From JBDNIO01 sp041688215 (lineage in GTDB: Bacteria; Pseudomonadota; Gammaproteobacteria; Nevskiales; Salinisphaeraceae): a stretch of 7,304 nucleotides of DNA. Shown piece after piece: positions 7,017 to 7,304 of the stretch (position 1 is its first letter; each line of letters begins with the position of its first letter). Position numbers and translations under genes: made by a program. The notes beneath the pieces are model-generated. The model was not told the DNA's origin. It saw only the letters and a program-made list of their open reading frames with translations, and did no database searches. Location: assembly GCA_041688215.1 (NCBI GenBank), contig JBDNIO010000106.1:1-7304 (forward strand), read 5' to 3'.

Positions 7017-7045
7017 TCGCCTTTTGCGGCGAGATACCTTTTTTT
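7017..7045 (+). terminator. Weak possible terminator downstream of the acyl-CoA dehydrogenase gene
   Basis: TCGCC at 7017-7021 pairs with GGCGA at 7028-7032 around a six-base loop, and seven T follow at 7039-7045. The stem is short and six bases separate it from the T-run, so it is a poor fit to a rho-independent terminator. Position, 45 bases after the stop codon, is right. Confidence 0.3.
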
Positions 7046-7244
7046 ACCTGGGCGGTTTCAAGGTCGAAGTGCAACGATGGAAGCGTAATGTGTTTTCAGG
7101 TCAAAATCATCTGGCGTAAACCTCTCAGCCGGGCAGCTCCAATCCAGGGTTTTCCGTGGGCGGGTATTAACTCAAGTTTCGGAGTTCATTTTGAGCACAA
7201 AAGTACCAGTAACTTATTGATTTAAGAATAAAAAGGGTCTTGCG

Positions 7245-7287
7245 CGTGGTAAAGTGTTGATTCTCAAATCCCAACATCAAAACCACG
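7245..7287 (+). promoter_or_regulatory. Leader hairpin touching the ribosome site of the gene at the right edge
   Basis: CGTGGT at 7245-7250 pairs with ACCACG at 7282-7287. Inside, after a small internal loop, TGTTG at 7255-7259 pairs with CAACA at 7272-7276, leaving a 12-base loop. The 3' arm shares G7287 with the proposed Shine-Dalgarno GGAAG (7287-7291). Such placement could modulate translation initiation; it does not match a riboswitch class that I recognise. Confidence 0.35.
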
Positions 7288-7297
7288 GAAGATCCAC

Positions 7298-7304
7298 ATG
7301 AATA
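7298..7304 (+). CDS. Start of a gene cut by the window edge
   Basis: ATG at 7298-7300 follows GGAAG (7287-7291) by six bases, a good ribosome-site spacing, and the region before it is A/T-rich like a leader. Only two codons and one base are visible (Met-Asn), so nothing can be said about the product. Confidence 0.45.

Larger units (their letters stand above)
6973..7297. other. Gene-free region of about 325 bases between the dehydrogenase and the next gene
   Basis: No convincing gene lies here. The plus-strand frame open to 7225 is only the out-of-frame continuation of a shadow across the dehydrogenase. The minus-strand frame 7074-6832 is Lys/Pro/Ser-rich at its start and then overlaps the dehydrogenase antisense. 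The part at 6985-7080 is T-rich with a small hairpin and a T7 run. The part at 7200-7297 is A/T-rich and leads into a hairpin before the next gene, as expected of a promoter and leader. No single promoter could be fixed with confidence. Confidence 0.5.

Noticed and set aside
6832..7074. 80-residue minus-strand frame after the dehydrogenase
   Set aside because: More than half is antisense to the dehydrogenase C-terminus and the rest is low-complexity Lys-rich sequence.
6710..7225. 171-residue plus-strand frame running past the dehydrogenase stop
   Set aside because: Its first half is the wrong frame of the dehydrogenase and the second half has no motif; I read it as non-coding.

Overview
The window reads as a stretch of a gammaproteobacterial chromosome. 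The support is a set of Gram-negative envelope proteins (an outer-membrane TpsB/ShlB-type transporter and two lipoproteins), a large acyl-CoA dehydrogenase of the roughly 600-residue class, GC-rich coding sequence and AGGA-type ribosome sites. The genus cannot be named from this sequence. I see no phage, transposon, CRISPR array, toxin-antitoxin pair or defence system.

Left part (1-3361, all plus strand): the end of a small glutathione S-transferase N-domain protein; a TpsB/ShlB-like POTRA plus beta-barrel gene that has one frameshift and no visible signal peptide; an intact glycine-zipper lipoprotein whose start codon lies in a hairpin loop; and a second lipoprotein gene with one certain and one probable frameshift. 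The C-terminal half of that last gene resembles the beta-sandwich of CocE/X-Pro-dipeptidase-like alpha/beta hydrolases, but the catalytic core is absent.

Middle (3374-4100, minus strand): a small probably exported protein of unknown function whose signal peptide lies one frame off, preceded by a short remnant. The remnant appears to join the first 41 or so residues and the last 48 or so residues of a large HerA/DUF87-type P-loop ATPase, with everything between them deleted, including the Walker motifs.

Right part (4195-7304): an intact hotdog acyl-CoA thioesterase (plus, TTG start), an intact single-domain rhodanese (minus), and a divergent acyl-CoA dehydrogenase (plus) that is complete apart from one frameshift in a run of seven A. 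A gene-free region of about 325 bases follows, and then the first bases of another gene at the right edge. Thioesterase and dehydrogenase both act on acyl-CoA esters and point to fatty-acid turnover, but they are not in one operon because the rhodanese gene lies between them on the other strand.

The main theme is gene damage. Four single-base frameshifts fall in or next to homopolymer runs (T5, A4, C4, A7) inside otherwise well-preserved reading frames, and two genes look as though their middles were removed. The homopolymer shifts may be sequencing errors of a homopolymer-prone platform. The internal deletions cannot be explained that way and suggest real decay, or misassembly. I found no convincing new biological system.
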